Source: JBGTIS01 sp041745535
GTDB lineage: Bacteria > Bacteroidota > Bacteroidia > Cytophagales > Cyclobacteriaceae
Assembly (NCBI GenBank): GCA_041745535.1
Contig: JBGTIS010000325.1
Location: 1 to 59,167, forward strand
Direction of reading: 5' to 3'
DNA length: 59,167 nucleotides
Shown piece after piece: positions 43,978-53,213 of this stretch (its first letter is position 1; every line of letters starts with the position of its first letter). The notes under the pieces are model-generated. The model ran no database searches. It had not been told where the DNA came from and saw only the letters and a list, made by a program, of their open reading frames with translations. The position numbers were made by a program, and so were the translations under genes.

Positions 43978-45837
43978 TTATTTTTCTGCCAGCAAATTAC
44001 AGGATTCCACCATTCGGATTAACTCCAGGCGATAGCCATTTACATCCTTCCCTCTGGCAGCTTTTGCCAGTTGTATGACGTCCGCGTAAGTAAAGTCATT
44101 TTTAAATTCAGAGTCGCGAAGCATCATACCAAAACCAGCAACCGCAGCAGAGAATCGGAAATTATCAGAAGTTTTATCCATTGGAGTATAGGCATCGATC
44201 ACCGCCTGTTCCAACAGCCTGCTTTGGTCGCCTTCAGGGGTTTTGTAGCGGATTTTCAGCGTAAACAATTCTTTAGATTTAGCAGCAGATGCATTCACCT
44301 TTTGCTGCTGATATTTAAGGTCGTCTATCGGATTAATAGCGTCTGTACTGTTATTTCCTCCTGCGGGAATAATTTCATACAGGGCGGTTACAGTATGGCC
44401 CGAGCCAATTTCTCCGGCATCTTTTTTATCATTATTGAAATCCTCATTTTTCAAAGCTCTGTTTTCATAGCCCAACAACCGATATGCTTTTACTTTGGCC
44501 GGATTGAACTCAATCTGTAGTTTTACATCTTTGGCAATCGTAAACAAAGTGCCTCCAAATTCACTAACCAGCACTTTTTTGGCTTCCGATAAATTATCGA
44601 TATAAGCATAATTTCCATTGCCTTTATCCGCCAGTGTTTCCATTTTAGAATCTTTATAATTGCCGGTTCCAAATCCTAAAACCGTTAGAAATACACCTTC
44701 TTTTCGTTTCTCCTCAATCAGCCTTTCCATTTCGGCATTGCTGGAAACCCCTGTATTAAAGTCGCCATCGGTAGCCAGAATTACCCGGTTGTTTCCTTCC
44801 GAAACAAAATGTACTTTGGCCGTTTGATAAGCCAGTTGGATGCCCGCGCCTCCTGCTGTGGAACCACCAGCCTGTAACTGGTCTAATGCCCGCAAAATTT
44901 TAGCTTTTTCATCACCTGCGGTAGAAGGCAGCACCAATCCTGCTGCTCCGGCATATACCACAATGGCTACCCGATCCTGCGGGCGCAACTGGTTTACCAG
45001 CATCCTGAATCCGGCTTTTAACAAGGGTAATTTATTAGGATCGACCATAGAACCGGAAACATCTATAAGAAATACCAGGTTAGAAGGTGGTAAATCGTCG
45101 GTTGGGATTTCCCGGCCCTGCAAACCAATATGCACTAACTGATGATGGGTGTTCCAGGGACAAGATGATATTTCTGTAGTAACAGAAAAAGGATTGGAGT
45201 TTGTGGGTTGCGGATAATCGTACGTAAAGTAATTTACCATTTCCTCGATGCGAACCGCGTCTTTGGGAGGCATCTGACCCTGACTGATAAACCGGCGGAT
45301 GTTGCTATACGAAGCGGCATCCACATCTACCGAAAATGTTGACAATGGGTTTTTGACCGATTCCAAAAATATGTTTTCATGGATAGCATCGTACTCTTCC
45401 GTATTATAAGCCGGTTGGTATTCAGGTTCATATACCATTTGCGGATTACCCAATGCCTGGTCCATCATAATTGCGCTATTTTTCATCCGACCTTGTTTTT
45501 GGATGCCATAACCTGTTACCACTACTTCATTCAATGATTGCACATCGGATTCCATCGCTACATTGATGACTGAACGGTTTTCTACTTTTACTTCCTGATG
45601 TAAAAACCCGATAAAACTAAAAACCAGCACATCTTCATTACTGGTAATATTGATCTGGTATTTACCGTTTACATCTGAAACAACGCCTACGGAAGTGCCT
45701 TTCAGCATCACGTTAACACCCGGCAGGGGCTGTCCATCACCTTTGCTGGTGATGGTGCCGGTAATCATTCTGGGGTTTTCTTTAATGGTAGAACCTGCCA
45801 GCATTAAAGAAAAGAAAATAAACATTAGCTTTTTCAT
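43978..45837 (-). CDS. VWA-domain protein with CDR domain and SusC-like TonB-box motif
   Basis: 619 residues, exported (MKKLMFIFFSLMLAGS). Residues about 22-97 are a carboxypeptidase-regulatory-like domain (GTITSKGDGQPLPGVNVMLKGTSVG split around 26-50), followed by LNEVVVTGYG (102-111), the motif that opens the plug of SusC/RagA receptors. Then comes a YfbK-type von Willebrand N-domain (FSVDVDAASYSNIRRFI) and a VWA domain with an intact metal site: DVSGSM (259-264), a GGSTAGG Thr and ATDGDFN. A DUF3520-like C-terminus follows. It likely binds protein partners at the cell surface or periplasm. It diverges from the sigma/anti-sigma pair. Confidence 0.88.
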   Translation of the reverse strand: MKKLMFIFFSLMLAGSTIKENPRMITGTITSKGDGQPLPGVNVMLKGTSVGVVSDVNGKYQINITSNEDVLVFSFIGFLHQEVKVENRSVINVAMESDVQSLNEVVVTGYGIQKQGRMKNSAIMMDQALGNPQMVYEPEYQPAYNTEEYDAIHENIFLESVKNPLSTFSVDVDAASYSNIRRFISQGQMPPKDAVRIEEMVNYFTYDYPQPTNSNPFSVTTEISSCPWNTHHQLVHIGLQGREIPTDDLPPSNLVFLIDVSGSMVDPNKLPLLKAGFRMLVNQLRPQDRVAIVVYAGAAGLVLPSTAGDEKAKILRALDQLQAGGSTAGGAGIQLAYQTAKVHFVSEGNNRVILATDGDFNTGVSSNAEMERLIEEKRKEGVFLTVLGFGTGNYKDSKMETLADKGNGNYAYIDNLSEAKKVLVSEFGGTLFTIAKDVKLQIEFNPAKVKAYRLLGYENRALKNEDFNNDKKDAGEIGSGHTVTALYEIIPAGGNNSTDAINPIDDLKYQQQKVNASAAKSKELFTLKIRYKTPEGDQSRLLEQAVIDAYTPMDKTSDNFRFSAAVAGFGMMLRDSEFKNDFTYADVIQLAKAARGKDVNGYRLELIRMVESCNLLAEK

Positions 45838-45853
45838 ATCATTGTTCTTTTCT

Positions 45854-45937
45854 ATCAGGATGCACGGGTGGCAGAAATTCCATAAACGTCCTGATTTTTT
45901 TTCTTAACTTAGGTATAAATCAGCGGCAGTATCAGGA
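45854..45937. promoter_or_regulatory. Triple ATCAGGA element between the VWA and sigma-factor genes
   Basis: ATCAGGA occurs at 45854-45860 and 45931-45937 and inverted (TCCTGAT) at 45889-45895, the latter followed by eight T. The set could be binding sites, or the first two could form a terminator-like hairpin in a leader. No consensus -7 element was found here, as expected if an ECF sigma factor reads these promoters. Confidence 0.35.
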
Positions 45938-45973
45938 ATTACACCTGCTTCAACATTGAGAATCCAATGGGTT

Positions 45974-46576
45974 ATGTTTTTCGATCGTTTTAAAAAGAAG
46001 CCAAAAGCAGATGACAACAATCTGCTTGAGCAGTATCGCACAACCGGTGACCTGGCGTTATTGGGTGCGCTTTACGATCGTTACATGCACCTGGTATATG
46101 GTACCTGTTTGAAATACCTGAAAAACGCAGAAGACAGCAAAGATGCGGTGATGCAGATTTTTGAAAAAATTGTTGAAAGCCTGCTCCATACCGAAGTGGA
46201 TAATTTCAAAAGCTGGTTATACGTAGTGGCTAAAAACTATTGTCTGATGCAACTACGCGCCAGCAAGACGCGTCAGCAAAACGGCCATTATGCAGATCAT
46301 ATTCTGGAAAATAATATGGAATTAGGGTATAACTTGCATCTTGATAATGATGGTAAGGGAACCGATGAAATCAATTTACAGTTACTGGAAAAAGGAATGA
46401 ACATACTACCCAGTGAACAAAAACAGTGTATAACCTTATTTTATATGGAGCAGAAATGTTACAAAGAAATTGAAGAGATTACCGGATATGAGCTAAAAAA
46501 GGTAAAAAGTTATATTCAGAATGGAAAGAGGAACTTAAAAATATTTTTGGAAAAGCAGCATGGGAAAACATCATAA
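45974..46576 (+). CDS. Sigma-70 family (ECF-type) RNA polymerase sigma factor
   Basis: 200 residues from the ATG at 45974 (an upstream in-frame TTG is less likely). Region 2 spans about 25-95 (LLGALYDRYMHLVYGTCLKYLKN, AVMQIFEKIVESL, FKSWLYVVAKNYCLMQLRA). Region 4 spans about 140-195 (LEKGMNILPSEQKQCITLFYMEQ, YKEIEEITGYELKKVKSYIQN). Regions 1 and 3 are missing, so it is ECF-like. Its last 17 bases overlap the next gene, an anti-sigma-like membrane protein, in the arrangement usual for a sigma factor and its regulator. Confidence 0.93.
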   Translation: MFFDRFKKKPKADDNNLLEQYRTTGDLALLGALYDRYMHLVYGTCLKYLKNAEDSKDAVMQIFEKIVESLLHTEVDNFKSWLYVVAKNYCLMQLRASKTRQQNGHYADHILENNMELGYNLHLDNDGKGTDEINLQLLEKGMNILPSEQKQCITLFYMEQKCYKEIEEITGYELKKVKSYIQNGKRNLKIFLEKQHGKTS

Positions 46577-47909
46577 AAGCAAACCGGATACTACCCTTTC
46601 CCCCTTGTTAATGCAGCAATACCTGGAAGGAAAACTATCGGCACAGGAAATGCACCGGGTTGAGAAAATCCTGTTAGAAGACCCTTTCCAGCAGGATGCG
46701 ATGGAAGGGATTACCCAATCGATTCCTCCTGAATTGTTTCAAAAAGAAATTTCAGACCTGAAAAGGCGACTTTCCAAAAGAGTAGCCCAATCCAAAACTA
46801 CCTTACCTTTTTACCAGAACAAAAACTGGCAAATAGCCGCGGCATTGGCCCTGCTCTTGGTAATTTCTGGAATTATTTACATCATTATTAATGCTTCTAT
46901 CCCACAAGAAAAAGCGAGTCTGGCCATTCAGCATAAGCCAGCAAACGATTCAGCAATTTCTCTTCCAAAGGCAGATCAGTTGGATGAGGAAGCTAACCCA
47001 CAGCGTGAACAATCTTTTGAGTCTGAAGTACAGAAAAACGATAATAACACCAATACAGCGCAAACTCCCATTGCCAAAAATAATGCTGATACATCGGCTT
47101 CGGAGCCAGAAATTTTGCCCGAAACCCAGCAGCATGACCTTAGTATTGATAAATTAAATAATAATTTGCCTCATGAACCTGCTACTACCACTAAGCCCGC
47201 GCAGCTGGAAGAAACTATGCCACAGGATATGGATTTGGTAAAAGAGGAATTAGCGGCGAAAAAGTCCAGAAGCATGGCAGCTTACGGTACCGCAGCCCTA
47301 CCGCCTGTTCAGGTTAAAGGGAAAGTGATATCTGCAGAGGATGACTCAGAACTACCGGGCGTGAACGTAATGAACAAAAATACAAACAAGGGCACAATTA
47401 CCGATCTGGATGGTAATTTTACTTTAGAACTGCCCAGAGGTGAACAAAATTTGATGCTATCATACATTGGATTTACCACTACCGAGAAACAGTATCAAAT
47501 TACCCATGATACCACCTTACTGGTAAAACTTTCCCCGGATTTACAAGCCCTCAGCGAAGTAGTGGTTGTGGGTTATGGAACAACCAATAAAGCACCCACA
47601 CCCGTTCCGGAATATACCAGTGCGGAGCCGATTCCTGATTATCGGAGTTTCAACAATTATCTGAAAGAAAATCTGAAGTATCCGGAAGCAGCTGTAGAAA
47701 ATAATATCCAGGGAAAAGTTAAAATAGAGCTTTATGTAGAGCCAGATGGTGCTCTGACTGATTTGCAGGTTAAAAAATCTTTGGGCTATGGATGCGATGA
47801 AGAAGCGCTCCGTTTGTTGCGTGAAGGACCAATATGGAAAGCTGCTATGAAAAATGGGCAACCTGTACGGCAAAAAACTATAGTAAGCATTAAGTTTAAA
47901 AAGAAATAA
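46560..47909 (+). CDS. Membrane anti-sigma-like protein with CDR, SusC-like TonB box and TonB C-terminal domain
   Basis: 449 residues. The cytosolic N-terminus (1-88) has the anti-sigma-like stretch LLMQQYLEGKLSAQEMHRVEKILLEDP but no zinc-finger cysteines. One membrane helix follows at 90-111 (IAAALALLLVISGIIYIII), then a Thr/Asn/Glu/Pro-rich linker, a CDR domain (252-325: KGKVISAEDDSELPGVNV), the SusC-like LSEVVVVGYGTT (331-342) and a TonB C-terminal domain (362-449: LKENLKYPEAAVENNIQGKV). Receptor-type and transducer-type modules are thus in one chain. It probably controls the overlapping upstream sigma factor. Confidence 0.88.
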   Translation: MGKHHKSKPDTTLSPLLMQQYLEGKLSAQEMHRVEKILLEDPFQQDAMEGITQSIPPELFQKEISDLKRRLSKRVAQSKTTLPFYQNKNWQIAAALALLLVISGIIYIIINASIPQEKASLAIQHKPANDSAISLPKADQLDEEANPQREQSFESEVQKNDNNTNTAQTPIAKNNADTSASEPEILPETQQHDLSIDKLNNNLPHEPATTTKPAQLEETMPQDMDLVKEELAAKKSRSMAAYGTAALPPVQVKGKVISAEDDSELPGVNVMNKNTNKGTITDLDGNFTLELPRGEQNLMLSYIGFTTTEKQYQITHDTTLLVKLSPDLQALSEVVVVGYGTTNKAPTPVPEYTSAEPIPDYRSFNNYLKENLKYPEAAVENNIQGKVKIELYVEPDGALTDLQVKKSLGYGCDEEALRLLREGPIWKAAMKNGQPVRQKTIVSIKFKKK

Positions 47910-47967
47910 TGGTTGGAGATCGGGAGATCAAAGTTTTTCCTGTCTTCGGGCTTCAGGCTTCCATCTT

Positions 47968-48390
47968 TTATATTTCTTCTATCAGCCTTATTTTTTGTCT
48001 CATATCCACCATTTTGGCTTCCCGGTCAAAAGAATAAACCTGCTCGGCCTGATTCAGGTATTCGAAAATAATTAAAGACTTATAGAATCTTGCTTTTACC
48101 TTTTCAAAATCACCTTCCTCATAATAAATATCACCTTCTTCCTTTAAAAGTTCGGCCAACACCCCAAGCTGGGTATTATCAAACTGATATTTATTGGTTA
48201 ATTTCTCAACAATCTGGTCATTAAGAATTTCATTCATCTCATCCAGATTTACTTTAAGTAATTTTTTATATGCTTTGTTCACTGTTTCCCGTGCCTGTTT
48301 AAAATCTCCCTGTTCTTTTAGTGTTTTACTTTGCGCGAGTACCATTCCCAATCTTTCAATAAGTTGAAGCAGATAATCTCGTTTGAACAT
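47968..48390 (-). CDS. Small helical TPR-like protein (DUF6483-like)
   Basis: 140 residues, soluble, all-helical. It begins MFKRDYLLQLIERLGMVLAQ and continues with GDFKQARETVNKAYKKLLKVNLDEM; the C-terminal half has a TPR-like GDIYYEEGDFEKVKARFYKSLIIFEYL. It resembles the DUF6483 group of uncharacterised bacterial proteins; no activity is known. It is convergent with the anti-sigma-like gene (59 bases) and divergent from the DUF5686 gene. Confidence 0.72.
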   Translation of the reverse strand: MFKRDYLLQLIERLGMVLAQSKTLKEQGDFKQARETVNKAYKKLLKVNLDEMNEILNDQIVEKLTNKYQFDNTQLGVLAELLKEEGDIYYEEGDFEKVKARFYKSLIIFEYLNQAEQVYSFDREAKMVDMRQKIRLIEEI

Positions 48391-48459
48391 AGGACATGAT
48401 AATGTAAAAAATGGCAGTTTTATGAAATCAGTTTCTAACTTTGGGACAACAATATACGG

Positions 48460-48467
48460 TATTTTTG
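48460..48467 (+). promoter_or_regulatory. Possible -7 element for the DUF5686 gene
   Basis: TATTTTTG matches TAnnTTTG. A TTTG lies upstream at 48440-48443 but the spacing is 16, shorter than the usual 19-21. Leader about 85 bases. Confidence 0.35.
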
Positions 48468-48552
48468 AAATTGTTTTTTGTCAAAGTCTTTGAAAATCTA
48501 ACATTTTATCTGTTTAACAATAATGGCATGCTGTTGTTTCTGTTTATAGAAT

Positions 48553-51165
48553 ATGAAAGATGAAAAAGCTATAATCAAATGGTTGATCGTTTTTACCCTG
48601 ATTGTTACGGGAAACTTTTCCCTTGCCCAGGGAATCAGCGGTATGGTAACTGATCAGGATCAGAATCCGCTACCATTTGCTACCATCTATATCAAACAGG
48701 CCGAAACCGGAACCAGCACCAACCAGGACGGCTATTATGAAATTAAACTTTCGTCCGGAACCTATGACCTGGTTTTTCAGTACATGGGCTACCAGACTAT
48801 AGAAAAAAAGGTAGAAATACAGAATGAGTTTAAAAATCTGGATATTTTATTACCCACTCAGGCATTAATGCTGAAGGAAGTAAAGGTGCGTTCCGGCCTG
48901 GAAGATCCTGCCTATACCATTATGCGGAAAGCTATTGCCAAAAGTAAATTTCATACTTTACAGGTAAACCGCTACACCGCTCAGGTATATACAAAAGGAG
49001 CAGGCCGCGTAAAAGATATGCCGTTTCTTCTGGAAGGATTTCTCAAAAAAAAAGGAGTAGATTCTTCTACTGTTTATCTGCTGGAATCGGTAAGCGAGGT
49101 AACTTACGAAAGTCCTAATACTATAAAAGAGAAAGTAATTTCAGTGCGCAGCATTGGGAATGACAATGGGATAACCCCTAATAACTATATTAACCGAAGT
49201 ATTTACGAACCGCAAATAGCAGGTATTGTTTCCCCGCTATCGCCCCGTGCTTTCTCTTATTATGGCTTTAGCTACGAAGGAAGTTTTTTTGACCGGGGGC
49301 GCGAAATCAACAAAATCAGGGTTATACCACGCACCAAAGGCGACAATATATTTCAGGGATACATCTTTATAATAGAAGATCTGTGGAGTATCCACAGTCT
49401 TGATCTGATTACTTTCCGTCAGGGGTTTGAAGTTAATATCAAACAAATTTACGCGCCCATTCAGGAAACAGTATGGATGCCCGTTAACCATCGGATTGAG
49501 GTTTCCGGTAAAATTTACGGGTTTGAACTGGAATACAAATATCTGGCTACCGTTAGCAACTATACTATTACTTTAAACCCGGAATTGGATAAAGCCATAA
49601 CCGTTGTAGATGAAAATGTAACCGATTTGCAGGATATTACTACTGAAAATGAAGCTTTTCCTACGGATTCAGTTACACCTGCTTTTCCCGCAAACAAGCC
49701 ACTTACGCGAAAAGAGTTGAAGAAAATGGTAAAAGCGTATGAAAAAGAAATGCTGAAACAGGAAAAAAATCCTGAAGTTGTGCGCAATACTAGTTTAACA
49801 GTTGATTCTGCTGCCTACCAGCACGACTCTGCCTATTGGGCCAGCATACGGCCGGTTCCTCTGAATACTATGGAGATCAACAGTTACCAAAAACTGGATA
49901 GTATGATCTATGCTGAACAGGATAAAAATAATTCAGATGGGGAATCTACTGGTGGAAGCGGCTGGCTATTCGGCCATTCTTTTCAATTAGGCGACAGCGG
50001 TTCTTTATCAGTGCAATCGCCGTTGTTTGGAATAAATTTTAATACGGTAGAGGGCTATAATTTTGAATTACCCATTCATTATCAGGTAAAATTGACGAAA
50101 GGTAAAAAGTTTGAGATTTCTCCTGTAGGCCGGTACGCTTTTGCCAGCAATAAACTTTCAGGCAAAGTTTCAATAAATTTTAATTACCATCAAAACGCTG
50201 AAAATGGAAGTATCCGATTAGAAGGGGGCCGGTATGTAAGCCAGTTTAATAAAAATAATCCTATTGACCCGCTGGTGAACAGCTTGTCCACTTTGTTGTG
50301 GGAGCGGAATTTTATGAAAATTTATGAAAAGGATTATATAAAAATTTCTCTTAACCAGGCCATAGACCCCAAATTGTGGGTCAACTCCTCTTTGGAATGG
50401 GGCAGAAGAAACGAAATGTTCAATATCACCGATCGTACCTGGAACGACCGTAAAAACCGTCAGTATACGCCCAACGCTCCGAAAAATATTGAAAACCGTT
50501 TTACCGGATTCCCTCAACACGATGCCCTTATTTTCGATACACAAATATCTTTCTATCCATTTTTAAAATACTTTATTAGAAATGGAACAAAACGACCTCT
50601 TTTTAATTCTTCACCGGGTTTTCTTTTGTCGTATCGGCGTGGATTTGAAAATTCGTTGGGAAGCGATGTTTCCTTTGATCAGTTTGAAGCAGAAGTGAAA
50701 GGTATTTTTAAACCGGGCATCCGCGGATCGCTGCAATACGACTTATATGCCGGACAGTTTCTGAATGATGATAAGCTGTATTTTATGGACTACCGCCACT
50801 TTATGGGCAACCGTACCCTGTTGCAGGTTTCAGACCCAGCAGGCAGCTTCCGGTTGTTGGACTACTACCAGTACAGCACTGCAAAAAGTTATATCGGCTC
50901 GCATCTTTACTACCAGTTTCGCAAATTTCTGTTAACTCAAATTATGGAAATACGATTTCTGGGTTTAAATGAAAATGTTTTTGTGAATTATCTGAAAACT
51001 TCCAGTTCACCCCATTACACGGAATTTGGTTACAGCCTGGATAATATTTTCAGATTCCTTCGACTGGAACTGGTAAGCGGTTTTGAGGATATGCGCTTCA
51101 CAGACTTTGGATTCAGAATTGGTATTGCCACCCGCCTGGGAAACAGAATAAGAAATCAGCAATAA
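48553..51165 (+). CDS. DUF5686 outer-membrane protein with CDR domain
   Basis: 870 residues. A signal peptide (IKWLIVFTLIVTGNFSLAQ) is followed by a carboxypeptidase-regulatory-like domain (about 28-105: GISGMVTDQDQNPLPFATIY) and the long DUF5686 region. That region's second half is rich in alternating aromatic beta strands (SPVGRYAFASNKLSGKVSIN, EFGYSLDNIFRFLRLELVSG) typical of an outer-membrane barrel. The function of this common Bacteroidota family is unknown. No TonB box or plug is seen, so it is not a SusC receptor. Confidence 0.88.
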   Translation: MKDEKAIIKWLIVFTLIVTGNFSLAQGISGMVTDQDQNPLPFATIYIKQAETGTSTNQDGYYEIKLSSGTYDLVFQYMGYQTIEKKVEIQNEFKNLDILLPTQALMLKEVKVRSGLEDPAYTIMRKAIAKSKFHTLQVNRYTAQVYTKGAGRVKDMPFLLEGFLKKKGVDSSTVYLLESVSEVTYESPNTIKEKVISVRSIGNDNGITPNNYINRSIYEPQIAGIVSPLSPRAFSYYGFSYEGSFFDRGREINKIRVIPRTKGDNIFQGYIFIIEDLWSIHSLDLITFRQGFEVNIKQIYAPIQETVWMPVNHRIEVSGKIYGFELEYKYLATVSNYTITLNPELDKAITVVDENVTDLQDITTENEAFPTDSVTPAFPANKPLTRKELKKMVKAYEKEMLKQEKNPEVVRNTSLTVDSAAYQHDSAYWASIRPVPLNTMEINSYQKLDSMIYAEQDKNNSDGESTGGSGWLFGHSFQLGDSGSLSVQSPLFGINFNTVEGYNFELPIHYQVKLTKGKKFEISPVGRYAFASNKLSGKVSINFNYHQNAENGSIRLEGGRYVSQFNKNNPIDPLVNSLSTLLWERNFMKIYEKDYIKISLNQAIDPKLWVNSSLEWGRRNEMFNITDRTWNDRKNRQYTPNAPKNIENRFTGFPQHDALIFDTQISFYPFLKYFIRNGTKRPLFNSSPGFLLSYRRGFENSLGSDVSFDQFEAEVKGIFKPGIRGSLQYDLYAGQFLNDDKLYFMDYRHFMGNRTLLQVSDPAGSFRLLDYYQYSTAKSYIGSHLYYQFRKFLLTQIMEIRFLGLNENVFVNYLKTSSSPHYTEFGYSLDNIFRFLRLELVSGFEDMRFTDFGFRIGIATRLGNRIRNQQ

Positions 51166-51243
51166 CAATAAAGAATTCAGACAAAACCCGATTTTTAGAA
51201 TAATTTAGATATCTTTATTCAAGCTGAATTAACCTGTACTCTC

Positions 51244-52440
51244 ATGAAAATTAACCTGAAAACTTTACCATCATTTGTATGCTCCTTTCTCTTTGTATCG
51301 ATAACTTTAATACAAGAACTTCCGGCCCAAACTCAACCAAATTCCATGCTTTGCCAGGGAAACTATTATACTGAAGCGGAAGGAAAAGCTGCCCTAGATG
51401 CACTATCCAAAACCCTTAATAGCAAAGCCGATTGGGAAAAGCGGACTACCATTGTGCGGGAAGGAATTTTGCAGGGGCTGGAATTGGTTCCCATGCCAGA
51501 GAAAACTCCCTTATATCCAATTATGCATAGTAAAAGAACATACGATGGGTATACCGTAGAAAATGTAGCTTTTGAGAGCATGCCCGGATTTTTTGTAACC
51601 GGTAATCTGTATCGTCCACTGACAGCACAAAAATCTTATGCCGGTATTGTTTCGCCACATGGTCACTGGGAAAACGGCCGCCTGCGGGAAGATACACAAT
51701 ATCGCTGCGCTGCTTTGGCCAAAATGGGCGCCATTGTTTTTGCCTATGATATGGTAGGTTTTGGCGAATCAACGCAAATCCAGCACGATTATTCAAAAAC
51801 CTTGAAATTACAAACCTGGAACAGTATCCGGGCGGTAGATTACCTGTTGTCGTTACCCGAAATAGATCCTACACGCATTGGCGTAACCGGTGCTTCCGGT
51901 GGCGGCACCCAAACTATTGTGCTCGCAGCACTTGATAGCCGCATTGCCGTATCAGTACCCGTTGTAATGGTTTCTGCTCATTTTTTTGGGGGCTGTACCT
52001 GCGAAAGTGGCATGCCCATTCACAAAAGCGCGCATCACCAATCTAACAATGTGGAAATAGCCGCTTTAGCCGCTCCGAAGCCGATGTTGCTGGTTTCTGA
52101 TGGTGAGGACTGGACTAAAAACAATCCTGAGGTAGAATATCCATTCTTACAAAAAATTTATAGTTTTTATAACAAAGAAAACCTGGTAGAAAATGTACAT
52201 CTGCCTGATGAGGGACATTCCTATGGCATTAACAAAAGAAAAGCGATATATCCTTTTTTTGCCAAGCATTTACAACTGTCGTTAGACGCTATTAATGATG
52301 GCAATGGAAACATTAATGAAAATTTTGTTACTATTGAAGCTTATGAAAATCTTCATGTTTTCAATGCCGATCATCCACGTCCAGCTACTGCTGTACAGGG
52401 AGAAAAAGCAATTAGCGGCCTTCTTGAAAACCTTAAATAA
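51244..52440 (+). CDS. Exported alpha/beta hydrolase, acetyl-xylan-esterase-like
   Basis: 398 residues with an N-terminal signal (SFVCSFLFVSITLIQELPAQ). The alpha/beta-hydrolase fold carries the nucleophile elbow GVTGASGGGTQ (Ser about 218), an acid in VSDGEDWT and His in LPDEGHSYG, so the triad is complete. The SPHGHWENGR and GGCTCESGMPIH segments mark the group often annotated acetylxylan esterase or dienelactone-hydrolase-like. A hemicellulose deacetylase would fit the GH9 and uronate genes nearby, but direct evidence is lacking. Confidence 0.8.
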   Translation: MKINLKTLPSFVCSFLFVSITLIQELPAQTQPNSMLCQGNYYTEAEGKAALDALSKTLNSKADWEKRTTIVREGILQGLELVPMPEKTPLYPIMHSKRTYDGYTVENVAFESMPGFFVTGNLYRPLTAQKSYAGIVSPHGHWENGRLREDTQYRCAALAKMGAIVFAYDMVGFGESTQIQHDYSKTLKLQTWNSIRAVDYLLSLPEIDPTRIGVTGASGGGTQTIVLAALDSRIAVSVPVVMVSAHFFGGCTCESGMPIHKSAHHQSNNVEIAALAAPKPMLLVSDGEDWTKNNPEVEYPFLQKIYSFYNKENLVENVHLPDEGHSYGINKRKAIYPFFAKHLQLSLDAINDGNGNINENFVTIEAYENLHVFNADHPRPATAVQGEKAISGLLENLK

Positions 52441-52575
52441 TTGAATTACAGCACCTTGAATCCACACAAAATATAACCTAACCAAATATACATTGCTTAT
52501 TTCTTATCTGAATCGATAAATGGCTAATCCAAATTGACATTCTTTCGTAAAATTCAATACGTTAAAAGTAAGTAT

Positions 52576-53205
52576 ATGAATGATTTTCTGGCACTGTTCC
52601 CTTTAAATTTAGTCGCATTTCCGGGAGAGGAGCTTAATTTGCACATTTTTGAAGACCGTTATAAACAACTGATCAGTGAATGTTTAGTAAACGAATCTAC
52701 ATTTGGAGTGCCGTCATACGTGAACACGAAGATAGAGTATGGAACAGAAGTAAAAATTAATAAACTTGTTAAAAAATATGAGGATGGCCGTATGGATATT
52801 TCCACCCAGGCAACCCGCGTTTTTAAAGTGATTTCTTTTAATAACCCAGTACATGGCAAATTATATTCAGGCGGCACCATCGCTTTTCTTGAAAACAGCA
52901 ATGACGATGACTTTGCGATTCGTCTTGAAATGTTGAATTTGTTAAAGGAATTATTTGGCATTCTGAACATATCGGATAAATTTGAGCTGAATGAAACAAT
53001 TTCCACTTTTCCAATTGCCCATAAACTTGGGTTATCATTACAGGAAGAGTACGAACTGCTTAAAATACCCTACGAAAACGACAGACAAAATTTTGTAATT
53101 AAGCATTTGAAAAAGATCCTTCCTATTTTGAATGAAGTGGAGCGTACCAAACACAGAATAAAGCTAAATGGGCATTTTAAAAATTTTGACCCGCTAAACT
53201 TTTAA
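52576..53205 (+). CDS. Stand-alone Lon substrate-binding (N) domain protein
   Basis: 209 residues from the ATG at 52576, where the family begins (MNDFLALFPLNLVAFPGEEL); an in-frame TTG at 52534 is rejected. The Lon N-domain motif LHIFEDRYKQLISECL is followed by helical sequence. There is no AAA+ ATPase or Ser-Lys protease domain, so it is not Lon itself. Related stand-alone domains have unclear roles. It ends 8 bases before nuoA and might be cotranscribed with it. Confidence 0.9.
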   Translation: MNDFLALFPLNLVAFPGEELNLHIFEDRYKQLISECLVNESTFGVPSYVNTKIEYGTEVKINKLVKKYEDGRMDISTQATRVFKVISFNNPVHGKLYSGGTIAFLENSNDDDFAIRLEMLNLLKELFGILNISDKFELNETISTFPIAHKLGLSLQEEYELLKIPYENDRQNFVIKHLKKILPILNEVERTKHRIKLNGHFKNFDPLNF

Positions 53206-53213
53206 TAAACTAT

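Noticed and set aside
43978..45837. VWA protein read as a SusC/TonB-dependent receptor
   Set aside because: It has the CDR domain and the EVVVxGYG motif, but no plug or barrel follows. The rest is a VWA protein.
48553..51165. DUF5686 protein read as a TonB-dependent receptor
   Set aside because: A CDR domain and barrel-like strands are present, but no TonB-box motif or plug domain can be seen.
51244..52440. Polysaccharide utilisation locus around GH9 and the esterase
   Set aside because: There is no SusC/SusD pair or clustered glycosidases, and unrelated genes lie between the two. A shared substrate remains only a suggestion.
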